Assembly (NCBI GenBank): GCA_900546665.1
Contig: URDY01000032.1
Location: 1 to 28,169, forward strand
DNA from: an uncultured Paraprevotella sp.
Lineage (GTDB): Bacteria; Bacteroidota; Bacteroidia; Bacteroidales; Bacteroidaceae
Reading direction: 5' to 3'
Length of the DNA: 28,169 bases
The translations under genes were made by a program, and so were the position numbers. The notes below the pieces were generated by a model. That model did no database searches. It saw only the letters and a program-made list of their open reading frames with translations, and was not told the origin of the DNA. The stretch's first letter is position 1. Every line of letters begins with the position of its first letter. This document shows, piece after piece, positions 1 to 7,678 of this stretch.

Positions 1-375
1 TATTTCTGTCACTGCAAAATTAAAAACAATTATTAATTATTCCCAAAAAAAACATCATTTTTATTAAAAGACCTTCAAAAAAGTAACAAATTTCTAGTCC
101 TTGTTTATAAAAATTGGCAATATATAAATAACTTTCCCTTATGACGCCCTGTTTTATCAAAAAAACATTCCATAATAATAAACTGTGGATCATATTACCC
201 TAGATTCACACGTACATCATCACAAAACCTAATCGCTAGATGCAGTCATAACTAAAAGTATCTCCTACCATATCACTTTTAGAATGCCCAATTACATGCA
301 ACCCAATTGCAAACTTACATAATATATTGTCTGCCACCAGAAAATATACTATTTTTGCAAAAACAAATCATCTAC
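1..375. other. AT-rich intergenic region upstream of the metal locus
   Basis: No open frame here looks like a gene. The stretch is AT-rich with homopolymeric A/T runs. The one clear structure is an 8-bp perfect inverted repeat, CTAAAAGT at 252-259 and ACTTTTAG at 275-282, separated by 15 bases. It could be an operator or a weak hairpin ahead of the small His-rich gene. The 5' part is probably the flank of a gene outside the window. Confidence 0.6.
326..357 (+). promoter_or_regulatory. Candidate Bacteroides-type promoter for the His-rich gene
   Basis: TATTTTTG at 350-357 matches the Bacteroides -7 consensus TAnnTTTG. ATTG at 326-329, 20 bases upstream, matches three of four bases of the -33 element TTTG. 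Transcription would start near 364, just before the ATG at 376. This would exclude the TTG at 307 as the start. The A/T-rich context makes a chance match possible. Confidence 0.35.
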
Positions 376-795
376 ATGCATCGGAATATATTCAACAGGT
401 TGTGCTTCCATCTGGCTTTTTTAGCCGTGATGATATACTCAGTAGTAGGATATCATCACCATGAAGATACACATATCTGCTTGGGTTGGGAACATCTGAT
501 GCATCATAACCAATGCCATAAAGGTTTATCCTGTTTACCCACACATTCTAATAATACGGAATCATCCTGCCACTGTCATTCAGGCAGGCTACAGGCAATA
601 GAAACAGCCCCCAAACAAAACCTAGTAAAATCTCATATTCACTACAGGCAGTTACTCTCTTTCATCCGGACTGCCTGTTCCTTCTTTATATTTCAGGATT
701 CATTCAAACACTATCCAAAAGGATACAAAATAAGGTATCCTTTATGTCCCCAACTCCAAACACACAGACTTAGGGCACCTCCTGCTCTTTTTTAG
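376..795 (+). CDS. Small His/Cys-rich membrane-anchored protein of the metal efflux locus (DUF6769-like)
   Basis: The frame is open from a TTG at 307, but I prefer the ATG at 376, giving 139 residues, because it begins directly with a basic N-terminus and a hydrophobic segment at about residues 9-25, either a signal peptide or an anchor. After it come clusters of likely metal ligands: GYHHHEDTH at 25-33, MHHNQCHK at 42-49, and SSCHCHSG at 63-70. The C-terminus ends in RLRAPPALF; a similar LRAPP ending is what I recall for small proteins placed before CusB/CzcB-type genes in Bacteroides (DUF6769), but I cannot verify this. Position and ligand clusters suggest a periplasmic metal binder or chaperone serving the efflux pump. 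The function is inferred. The stop codon TAG (793-795) overlaps the first two bases of a palindromic repeat, so the repeat may have entered right at the gene's end. Confidence 0.65.
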   Translation: MHRNIFNRLCFHLAFLAVMIYSVVGYHHHEDTHICLGWEHLMHHNQCHKGLSCLPTHSNNTESSCHCHSGRLQAIETAPKQNLVKSHIHYRQLLSFIRTACSFFIFQDSFKHYPKGYKIRYPLCPQLQTHRLRAPPALF

Positions 796-987
796 AAACT
801 GTTTTGAATTTATCGTGCGATGATTTGGGATGAGTTTTCGAGTCAGTTTTGCTTCCGTGATGAGGAAGATAGCGAGCTATCTGACGAAGAACAGAAGCGA
901 AACAGGCCGGAAAATCGCCCAAAGCACACACGAAAACGAGTACATCAAGCAGGAAAAAACTTTTTGTAGAAATTCAAAACAGTTTCT
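794..987. repeat. Nested palindromic repeat, MITE-like, about 194 bp
   Basis: The ends are an 18-bp perfect inverted repeat: AGAAACTGTTTTGAATTT at 794-811 and its complement at 970-987. Inside lie further nested pairs: GTTTTCG (834-840) with CGAAAAC (931-937), GTTTTGCTTC (846-855) with GAAGCGAAAC (894-903, one mismatch), and a central palindrome AGATAGCGAGCTATCT (867-882). Their centres fall within about 16 bases of each other, so the whole unit can fold as one long interrupted hairpin. A 49-codon frame (820-969) runs from just inside the left arm to the base before the right arm, but its product looks like low-complexity charged sequence. No clear target-site duplication is visible. The form resembles a non-autonomous mobile element or a structured intergenic repeat. 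Confidence 0.65.
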
Positions 988-1007
988 TAATTCTTTTTTG
1001 TCTATAA

Positions 1008-1031
1008 CTGACAGTATATCCAAACTGTCAG
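1008..1031. promoter_or_regulatory. Inverted repeat CTGACAGT-n8-ACTGTCAG
   Basis: This is a perfect 8-bp inverted repeat (1008-1015 and 1024-1031) with an 8-base spacer, lying about 85 bases before the membrane-fusion gene. Its symmetry fits either a dimeric regulator's operator or an RNA hairpin in the leader. No -7/-33 promoter was recognised next to it. Confidence 0.45.
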
Positions 1032-1038
1032 AAGGATA

Positions 1039-1066
1039 CTTCATATTTCCTCAGGAAATAGTGAAG
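1039..1066. promoter_or_regulatory. Palindrome TATTTCCT-C-AGGAAATA with extended arms
   Basis: An 8-bp perfect palindrome with one central base (1044-1051 and 1053-1060) is extended by CTTCA (1039-1043) pairing with TGAAG (1062-1066), leaving a single bulged G at 1061. The unit is a 13-bp stem about 50 bases upstream of the membrane-fusion gene start. It may be a metal-regulator operator or a leader hairpin that decouples the small upstream gene from the pump genes. Confidence 0.45.
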
Positions 1067-1115
1067 CCACCTTATATATCGATATTCAATCAAATTTAAA
1101 AAATCACCATAAAAA

Positions 1116-2252
1116 ATGAATTATTTAAAAAAGAACGCCATACAACTGGTATTTTTAGCCATAGCAGGAGCCACACTCAGCTGCTCACACAATCATGAAA
1201 CAGAAAAAGAAAGCCATCAGGAAGATGATCACGCCGACGTGATCATTCTGGACCCTCATCAGGCAGAAAAAATAGGATTAAAAACCGAAACCGTGACTTC
1301 CGCCCCATTTAATCCGGTCGTAAAAGTAACGGGAAAAATCCTCTCAGCCAACAATAGCGAAAAAACAATAGCAGCTACGGCCAACGGTATTGTATCATTT
1401 GCGACCAATATCAATGAAGGCAGCGCTGTCAGACTCCGCCAGACTCTTTTTTCAATTACTTCAAAGGGGGTAGAAAACGGTGACCCTATAGAAAAGGCAC
1501 GTCTTGATCTGGCCAATGCAGAAAGTGAACTAAAACGTGCCAGCGAGCTTGTAGAGAAAAAAATCATCAGTCAAAAAGAATACGAACAAATCAAACTGCG
1601 TCGTGATCTGGCTCGCGAAAGCCTGGTTGGTTTGAACGGACAAAAAGGAGGTATTGGCATTTCAGCCAACCAGAACGGATTCATCAAGCAGATCCTGGTA
1701 CGTCCCGGAGACTTTGTCACTGTAGGACAACCATTGGCGGTCATCACCCAAAACCAGAAGCTTCAATTAAGAGCAGAAGTCAGTGAACGTCACTATTCAT
1801 TCCTTAATCAAATCAGAAGCGCCAACTTCCGAACAGAATCTTCACGGGAAGTCATCTGTCTGGACAGTATCGGAGGACGTTTACTTTCTGTTGGCAAAAG
1901 CATGCCGGAAGGTTCATTCTATGTGCCTGTCATATTTGAATGCAACAATGTTGGCAATCTCCTTCCCGGAAGTTATGCCGAGATTTGGCTGTTAGGAACA
2001 GAACAGAAAGCTGCAATCAGTATTCCACTCAGCGCTCTCACCGAAGAACAAGGAGTTTATTTCGTATACGTACAGAAAGACAAAGAACATTATATCAAAA
2101 AGGAGATCAAAACAGGTGCCCGGGATGGTAAACGCGTAGAAGTTCTTCAGGGATTACAGGCTAACGACAAAGTCGTCACTCAGGGAGCCATACATGTAAA
2201 ACTGGCTTCCCAAAGCGGAACCATACCCGAAGGTCACAATCATAATCATTAA
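1116..2252 (+). CDS. CusB/CzcB family efflux RND transporter periplasmic adaptor (membrane-fusion lipoprotein)
   Basis: The protein has 378 residues. It links the inner-membrane RND pump to the outer-membrane channel and may hand metal to the pump. The N-terminus has a lipoprotein signal with lipobox LSC, giving a modified Cys at residue 23, so it is anchored by lipid in the periplasm. The mature start is rich in His and acids (SHNHETEKESHQEDDHADV) and the C-terminus ends in GHNHNH, both likely metal-binding tails. A barrel-sandwich (biotinyl-lipoyl-like) segment from about residue 80 is split by a helical hairpin around 125-165 (ENGDPIEKARLDLANAESEL and following), followed by the beta-barrel and membrane-proximal parts. 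The RND gene follows after 29 bases. The His tails favour Zn/Co/Ni/Cd or Cu, but which ion is exported cannot be read from sequence. Confidence 0.93.
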   Translation: MNYLKKNAIQLVFLAIAGATLSCSHNHETEKESHQEDDHADVIILDPHQAEKIGLKTETVTSAPFNPVVKVTGKILSANNSEKTIAATANGIVSFATNINEGSAVRLRQTLFSITSKGVENGDPIEKARLDLANAESELKRASELVEKKIISQKEYEQIKLRRDLARESLVGLNGQKGGIGISANQNGFIKQILVRPGDFVTVGQPLAVITQNQKLQLRAEVSERHYSFLNQIRSANFRTESSREVICLDSIGGRLLSVGKSMPEGSFYVPVIFECNNVGNLLPGSYAEIWLLGTEQKAAISIPLSALTEEQGVYFVYVQKDKEHYIKKEIKTGARDGKRVEVLQGLQANDKVVTQGAIHVKLASQSGTIPEGHNHNH

Positions 2253-2281
2253 TCGTTTACCAATATCGAATTACATAAATC

Positions 2282-5200
2282 ATGCTTAATAAAATCATTC
2301 ATACATCATTGCACAACCGTCTTGCCATACTTATTATTGGACTGTTGGTTGTGCTGAGCGGCATATTTGTCGTCCAGAAAATGGAAGTGGACGTTTTCCC
2401 CGATCTGAATGCCCCTACCGTAGTTGTCATGACAGAAGCCGGAGGCATGGCTCCCGAAGAAGTAGAGAAATTAGTGACCTTTCCGGTCGAAACAGCCGTC
2501 AACGGAGCAACTGGAGTCCGAAGAGTACGGTCGCAGAGCACTACAGGATTTTCTATTGTTTGGGTAGAATTCGACTGGGATACGGAAATCTACCGCGCCA
2601 GACAGATTGTATCCGAAAAATTAGCTGTACTGGGCGACCAATTGCCCGAAGGGGTTGGCGAGCCCGTTCTCGGCCCGCAATCCTCCATACTGGGCGAGAT
2701 GATGATTGTCGGTTTGACGGCTGACAGCACCTCCATGGAGAATTTGCGCACGTTTGCCGACTGGACTATACGCCCACGCCTGCTCTCCACAGGAGGAGTA
2801 GCTCAGGTAGCAGTCATTGGCGGAGATGCCCGCGAATACCAGATCTTGCTGAACCCCGAAAAAATGAAACATTACGGAGTCACATTGACAGAAGCCATGA
2901 ACCAGCTGGAAAACATGAATACCAACGTCAGTGGAGGCATACATTATGAATACGGCAACGAATATATCGTTCGTGGAGTCATTCAGACCAATCACATAGA
3001 AGAACTGGCACAAACTGTTATCAAACAAACCGACGGAGCGCCTGTCCTTTTAAAGGATATCGCTGATTTGAAAATCGGAGCTCAGTCTCCTAAAACCGGC
3101 ATAGCTTCCCATCGTGCTACACCAGCCGTACTGATAACAGTCACCAAACAACCGAACGTCAGTACCCTGGAACTGACCGAAAAACTGGACCAAATATTGG
3201 ATAACCTTAAGAAGGAACTGCCCGGTGACGTACACATGGACAAACAGATCTTCCGCCAAAGTTCCTTCATCAATAATTCCATCGGCAACATCCAGAGATC
3301 ACTCATGGAAGGTGCATTCTTCGTGGTTATCGTATTGTTCATATTCCTGATGAATGCCCGTACCACCATTATTTCTTTGGTTACCATTCCTATATCTTTG
3401 CTCATAACCATCCTGGTCATGAACCTGATGGGACTGACCATCAACACCATGAGCATCGGCGGTATGGCCATTGCAATCGGATCACTTGTAGACGATGCCA
3501 TAGTAGACGTAGAAAATGTATTCCGGCATCTGCGCGAAAACCGGACGCTTCCTCCCGAGAAACGCCTGCCCATCAAAGAGATCGTATTCAATGCTTCCAA
3601 AGAGGTACGTATCCCGATTCTGAACAGCACACTGATCATTGTCGCCAGTTTCCTGCCCCTGTTCTTTTTGGATGGTATGGAAGGACGTATGCTGGTTCCG
3701 TTAGGCATTTCATTCGTCATTTCCCTTTTCGCCAGTACCATTGTCGCCCTGACTCTCACCCCCGTATTATGCAGTTATTTGCTCAATGACAAAAACAAAA
3801 AAACGAACCTACAAGAAAATAAAGAACCTTGGCTGGTACAAAAGCTTAAGAATATATACTACCGTTCTTTGGAAAAGGCCATTCAGCACAAACGTTGGAT
3901 TTTGGGATGCACTGGCGGCTGCCTGATTATAGCCATCGCACTCTTTTTCACTCTTGGACGGAGCTTCCTTCCTTCATTCAACGAAGGCTCACTTACCATT
4001 AATGTCAGCACACTCCCGGGACTGTCTCTTGAAGAAAGCGACCGTATAGGTCTGGAAGCCGAGAAGCTCCTGCTTTCTGTTCCGGAGATCAAGAATGTAG
4101 CCCGAAAAACCGGAAGAGCCGAACTGGACGAGCATGCTTTAGGCGTCAATACATCAGAAATTGAAGCACCGTTTGAACTGCAAGACCGGAGCAAATCTGA
4201 ATTTATGGAAGAGGTCAGAAACAAGTTGAACACCTTGCCCGGTGTCAATATCGAAATAGGCCAACCCATCTCACATCGCATAGATGCCATGCTTAGCGGT
4301 ACACAATCCAACATTGCCATCAAACTTTTCGGAACAGATCTGAACACCATGTTCATGCTGGGAAACCGGATTAAAAAAGAAATCAACCACATTGAAGGAG
4401 TCGTTGATCTGAATGTGGAACAACAGATAGAGCGTCCCCAGCTTCAGATCCTCCCCAAAAGAGACATGCTGGCACAATATGGCGTATCACCAGCTGAATT
4501 CGCCCGCTACATAGAAATCATGCTTAATGGCGTCGTTGTCTCACAAGTCTATGAAGGCAATAAAGCGTTCAATCTGACCGTAAAGTCTAACGAGTCCAGC
4601 CGGCATACCATTGAGGACATAAAAGATCTCATAGTGGATACTCCTAATGGTAAGGTTCCTCTGGAAGCCTTGGCAGAGGTTCGTTCTGCTTCTGGCCCCA
4701 ACACAATCAACAGGGAAAACGTAGCCCGTAAGATTGTCATATCTGCCAATGTAGCGGACAGAGATCTGCAAAGTGTCGTATCAGATATCCAGAATACAAT
4801 CAATGAGAAGATCCAACTTCCGGAAGGATATCATATAGAATACGGCGGACAGTTTGAAAACGCACAGACTGCCAGCAGAATTTTAGGCATCACCTCCATG
4901 CTGTCCATACTGATCATATTCATGCTGCTTTACAAGCAATTCCATCATGTCAAACAGTCTGCTGTCGTTCTGATCAACCTTCCTCTGGCTCTTATCGGCG
5001 GTATTATAGCCGTCAAATGTACGGATGGCATCATCAGCATCCCGGCCATCATCGGCTTCATTTCCCTGTTCGGTATAGCAACCCGTAACGGCATTCTTCT
5101 GATCGACCGGTATAACGAACTACGACGCGAAGGAACAAGCTTGCATGAAAGTATCATCAAAGGCTCGCTGGACCGTCTTAATCCGATTCTGATGACAGCA

Positions 5201-5377
5201 CTGACTTCTGCACTGGCGCTAATTCCATTGGTGATAGGAAGTGATCTACCTGGAAATGAAATACAGAGTCCCATGGCTAAAGTCATGTTAGGCGGTTTGT
5301 TAAGCAGCACCTTGCTTAATATTTTTGTCATTCCGATTGTATACATGATTATCAGTAAAAATGAAAAGAATGCATAA
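2282..5377 (+). CDS. CusA/CzcA family heavy-metal efflux RND pump
   Basis: At 1031 residues it has the usual length for a heavy-metal-efflux RND transporter, an inner-membrane trimer using proton influx to expel metal ions through the adaptor and channel. An N-terminal transmembrane segment (about 13-33) precedes a periplasmic porter region with the family signature VDVFPDLNAPTVVV. A second transmembrane cluster begins near 340. In TM4 the sequence GGMAIAIGSLVDDAIVDVEN carries the proton-relay acid (D404/D405; E. coli CusA has D405). A second periplasmic half spans about 560-865 and the last membrane helices follow, including the FGIATRNGILLIDRYNELR motif. The TM4 motif looks closer to CusA than to the CzcA form (DFG..VDGAV). 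However, the methionine pair of the CusA porter site is not evident: NGVVVSQVYEG stands where CusA has GGAMVGETVEG. I therefore leave monovalent versus divalent specificity open. Confidence 0.95.
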   Translation: MLNKIIHTSLHNRLAILIIGLLVVLSGIFVVQKMEVDVFPDLNAPTVVVMTEAGGMAPEEVEKLVTFPVETAVNGATGVRRVRSQSTTGFSIVWVEFDWDTEIYRARQIVSEKLAVLGDQLPEGVGEPVLGPQSSILGEMMIVGLTADSTSMENLRTFADWTIRPRLLSTGGVAQVAVIGGDAREYQILLNPEKMKHYGVTLTEAMNQLENMNTNVSGGIHYEYGNEYIVRGVIQTNHIEELAQTVIKQTDGAPVLLKDIADLKIGAQSPKTGIASHRATPAVLITVTKQPNVSTLELTEKLDQILDNLKKELPGDVHMDKQIFRQSSFINNSIGNIQRSLMEGAFFVVIVLFIFLMNARTTIISLVTIPISLLITILVMNLMGLTINTMSIGGMAIAIGSLVDDAIVDVENVFRHLRENRTLPPEKRLPIKEIVFNASKEVRIPILNSTLIIVASFLPLFFLDGMEGRMLVPLGISFVISLFASTIVALTLTPVLCSYLLNDKNKKTNLQENKEPWLVQKLKNIYYRSLEKAIQHKRWILGCTGGCLIIAIALFFTLGRSFLPSFNEGSLTINVSTLPGLSLEESDRIGLEAEKLLLSVPEIKNVARKTGRAELDEHALGVNTSEIEAPFELQDRSKSEFMEEVRNKLNTLPGVNIEIGQPISHRIDAMLSGTQSNIAIKLFGTDLNTMFMLGNRIKKEINHIEGVVDLNVEQQIERPQLQILPKRDMLAQYGVSPAEFARYIEIMLNGVVVSQVYEGNKAFNLTVKSNESSRHTIEDIKDLIVDTPNGKVPLEALAEVRSASGPNTINRENVARKIVISANVADRDLQSVVSDIQNTINEKIQLPEGYHIEYGGQFENAQTASRILGITSMLSILIIFMLLYKQFHHVKQSAVVLINLPLALIGGIIAVKCTDGIISIPAIIGFISLFGIATRNGILLIDRYNELRREGTSLHESIIKGSLDRLNPILMTALTSALALIPLVIGSDLPGNEIQSPMAKVMLGGLLSSTLLNIFVIPIVYMIISKNEKNA

Positions 5378-6587
5378 AAACATGAATCATTATTTTTCTA
5401 TATATCAAAAGATCATTGGCGCGGTTCTTACCGGAGTTATCTTCAATACAGCGCCGGTTCTGGCTCAAAATTCAAACGACATACTGAAACTCATAGAACA
5501 AAACAACACACAGATCGAAGCTGCGCGCAAGGCATTGTCTGCCACAATCACTGAAAATAAGACAGGCCTTAATCTGAAAAATCCTGAAGTGGAATGGGAA
5601 CACAAATGGGTCAGCCACACAGGTGGCACACAAACTAACGAAGTGAGCGTGACGCAGGAGCTGGACTGGTCTGTGATCAGCGGACAGCGCAAAACGTTAT
5701 CTCGAAAGAAAAACGAACTGGCGGAAATCACTTTTCTACAAACCCGAAACAGTGTCCTGCTACAGGCAGAAAAGAAACTAATTGAATTGTCTTATTATTA
5801 CCGTCTGTTGGACGAACTCCACACCCAGCTTCAGGATGCGGACTCACTCACACAGATCTACAAGACCATGCTTGAAAATGGCAACGGCAACATTCTTAAT
5901 GTCAACCGCAGCCAGCTTAACAGTGTTGCCATACAGACAGAAATCAAAAACATCAATACCCAGAAGAAAGTCGTTATGGAGGAACTCGCCGGACTGAATG
6001 GCGGAAAACCTGTCAACTACGAAGAACGTTTCACATTCCGCCAACCGGAGCTACCGGAAGACTTCGACACCTGGTTCAAAGAAATCATCAACCATGTTCC
6101 TGAACTTCGCTACTACCAGAAAGACATTGAAGTCAAGAAACAAAGTCTGCAATCCACAAAAACCGATATGATTCCAGGACTGTCAGTAGGCTATGCAGGA
6201 GAAATCAATGAGAGCGAGCGGCTACACGGTTTCATTCTTGGCATGAGCATTCCACTATGGGAGAACAAGAACAAACTCAAAAAAAGCAAACAAGACATCA
6301 TCACAGCTCAAAGCAATGAGTATGATGCCAAGCAACGTGTCTACAGCCAACTCAAGGCCCAATACACACAGGTTATAGCATTACGTCACTCGCTACATTT
6401 CCAAAAGGATGCCATAGACCGTTTGAATACAACTTCACTTATGAAAGAAGCACTTCAGAAAGGAGAAATCAACCTCATGGATTACCTGACCGAGATAGCC
6501 AGATATTACGAATTCAGAAAGAATCTTCTTATTACGGAAAAAGATTATCTTATGGCTCTTGCTGACTTGTACGCATTCGAATTATAA
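5361..6587 (+). CDS. TolC-like outer-membrane efflux channel (CusC/CzcC type)
   Basis: This is a 408-residue outer-membrane factor that completes the tripartite pump. The start at 5361 overlaps the pump gene by 17 bases; in-frame ATGs at 5370 and 5382 are alternatives, so the exact start is uncertain. The overlap indicates translational coupling. A signal peptide ends near APVLAQNSN (cleavage about residue 35). The remainder has the long alternating helical pattern of two TolC-type repeats, for example NDILKLIEQNNTQIEAARKA at the mature start, and a second repeat ending in KGEINLMDYLTEIARYYEFR. The length is typical for CzcC-type channels of Bacteroidetes. I see no lipobox Cys, so it is probably not a lipoprotein, unlike E. 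coli CusC. Confidence 0.9.
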   Translation: MKRMHKNMNHYFSIYQKIIGAVLTGVIFNTAPVLAQNSNDILKLIEQNNTQIEAARKALSATITENKTGLNLKNPEVEWEHKWVSHTGGTQTNEVSVTQELDWSVISGQRKTLSRKKNELAEITFLQTRNSVLLQAEKKLIELSYYYRLLDELHTQLQDADSLTQIYKTMLENGNGNILNVNRSQLNSVAIQTEIKNINTQKKVVMEELAGLNGGKPVNYEERFTFRQPELPEDFDTWFKEIINHVPELRYYQKDIEVKKQSLQSTKTDMIPGLSVGYAGEINESERLHGFILGMSIPLWENKNKLKKSKQDIITAQSNEYDAKQRVYSQLKAQYTQVIALRHSLHFQKDAIDRLNTTSLMKEALQKGEINLMDYLTEIARYYEFRKNLLITEKDYLMALADLYAFEL

Positions 6588-6620
6588 AACACAAGCTAAA
6601 TCTGAAAACGAATGTACCTG

Positions 6621-6660
6621 GTGCCTTGCCTCACTTCTATATGGAGCGACGACAAGGCAC
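6621..6660 (+). terminator. Hairpin downstream of the efflux operon
   Basis: GTGCCTTG (6621-6628) is perfectly complementary to CAAGGCAC (6653-6660), and a flanking G-U pair extends the stem to nine. It lies 33 bases after the channel gene stop. No T-run follows, so it may act as a 3'-end stabiliser or processing site rather than a true intrinsic terminator. Confidence 0.4.
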
Positions 6661-6849
6661 TTCCTGTAAATATCTACAACCACCCATCATAGACAGAAAG
6701 TTTCAGCACCTAACCAGTACCGGACTTTCACAGAATAACCACAACGTAAAAAGGTCAACACCACAAGACTTCCGGTCTGCCATCCCAGAGGACATATATT
6801 ATAACGTAACATAAATCAAAAGGTAGTAAATAACCCGTCATTAATAAAG

Positions 6850-6982
6850 TTCACTTCAATGGATTGTTGCTATGCTTCTGTTACTTGTCTTCTATCATAT
6901 ATTTTTCCTGCTGTAGTACAAATTCCTTACAAAAGTCATCTGTCATACAATAAATCTCTTTAACTTTAGACTCAGGAAACAT
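6850..6982 (-). pseudogene. IS982-family transposase N-terminal remnant
   Basis: On the minus strand an ATG at 6982 opens a 33-codon frame starting MFPESKVKEIYCMTDDF and continuing CKEFVLQQEKYMIEDK before a TAA at 6881-6883. This matches what I recall of the conserved N-terminus of one group of Bacteroides IS982-family transposases. Reading through the stop gives QKHSNNPLK, resembling the next family segment (KHRNKPNR), and then similarity is lost. Only about 40 of roughly 300 codons remain, so this is a dead fragment. No terminal repeats were identified. Confidence 0.55.
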
Positions 6983-7060
6983 AGTGATAATCGTTTAAAT
7001 GTTATAATTGAACACCATAAATTTAATAATGGACCTATATACTCTTAATTTTCAGCAAGT

Positions 7061-7068
7061 TATATTTG
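7061..7068 (+). promoter_or_regulatory. Candidate -7 element for the nuclease-like gene
   Basis: TATATTTG fits TAnnTTTG exactly and would place the transcription start about 40 bases before the ATG at 7115. No TTTG lies 19-21 bases upstream, so only half of the consensus is present. Confidence 0.3.
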
Positions 7069-7114
7069 TTTCAAGCTCTCTTTATGCTATAAAGTTATCA
7101 ATGTTTATGTAAGT

Positions 7115-7678
7115 ATGATGATAGATGGAAAAAAGTGCTTTGGCAATGCGTCTAGTTCAAAATCATTTGATGTAATAGAACAAGAAAGTAGGAAATATAA
7201 TATTCTTAAATATGATCTGACATTCAATGGATGGAAAGACGAAGCGATTCAGAATACATTTGGAGGTAAAGCTTTGGTTGATGTAAATGGAAATGCCTCT
7301 TTTGCAGAATTAGCCATTGTCTATTATCTAAAAAAGAATGGATGGAATGCCAGATGGATTCAACCATTTGGCAGACCTTCAATGAATCCTTTTATGTTGA
7401 CTGAATGGAATGATGTACCATGTAAAGACCAAACTCATGTACCTATCATAGATTTGGAAATATATGATACTTTGATGGGAATAGCAAAACTGAATGGTAA
7501 TAGTTTTAGCGGTTGTTGGGATGTGGTCGCCTGGAAAAATGAAAACATCATTTTTTTGGAAGCGAAAAGGAATAGACGCGATCGTATTCGTCCCAATCAG
7601 ATCGATTGGCTAAAAGCCTCCTTAGCATACGGATTGAATTGCAATAATTTCATAATTATACAATGGGATATAAAATAA
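7115..7678 (+). CDS. Small PD-(D/E)xK nuclease-fold protein (VRR-NUC-like)
   Basis: The protein has 187 residues; ATGs at 7115 and 7118 are both possible starts. I do not recognise the exact family. The C-terminal half shows the order of the PD-(D/E)xK nuclease core. There is a helix with a conserved-type Glu (FAELAIVYYLKKNGW, E65), then a strand with Asp (CWDVVAW, D136), then the hallmark E-x-K strand (IIFLEAKR, E149 and K151), then a helix with Gln (RPNQIDWLKASLAYG, Q162), and a final strand (NNFIIIQWD). The E-A-K plus downstream Q-x-x-W-L pattern is typical of VRR-NUC and Holliday-resolvase-like members. The roughly 60 N-terminal residues are unassigned. It stands alone, between an IS scrap and the ribosomal operon's terminator, in AT-rich DNA, which suggests acquired accessory content. 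A role in defence, repair or element biology is inference only. Confidence 0.6.
   Translation: MMIDGKKCFGNASSSKSFDVIEQESRKYNILKYDLTFNGWKDEAIQNTFGGKALVDVNGNASFAELAIVYYLKKNGWNARWIQPFGRPSMNPFMLTEWNDVPCKDQTHVPIIDLEIYDTLMGIAKLNGNSFSGCWDVVAWKNENIIFLEAKRNRRDRIRPNQIDWLKASLAYGLNCNNFIIIQWDIK

Larger units (their letters stand above)
6588..7114. other. Gene-poor region after the efflux operon
   Basis: No intact gene is supported across these roughly 530 bases. The left part contains a hairpin (6621-6660), the right part an antisense transposase scrap (6850-6982) and a -7-like promoter element (7061-7068). The remaining sequence is AT-rich and unrecognised. Confidence 0.6.

Noticed and set aside
307..375. 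N-terminal extension of the His-rich protein from TTG at 307
   Set aside because: It would place 23 extra residues before the hydrophobic anchor and begin upstream of the likely promoter; ATG at 376 gives a normal signal-anchor start.
830..1099. 89-codon plus-strand frame across the palindromic repeat
   Set aside because: It runs through the right arm and both downstream palindromes and has no recognisable product; the structure explains the sequence better.
3082..3759. 225-codon minus-strand frame
   Set aside because: It lies wholly inside the RND pump gene, is Met/Ser/Arg-rich and is a shadow of hydrophobic codons.
6626..6814. 62-codon plus-strand frame after the channel gene
   Set aside because: It starts inside the hairpin and shows no domain, signal or similarity.
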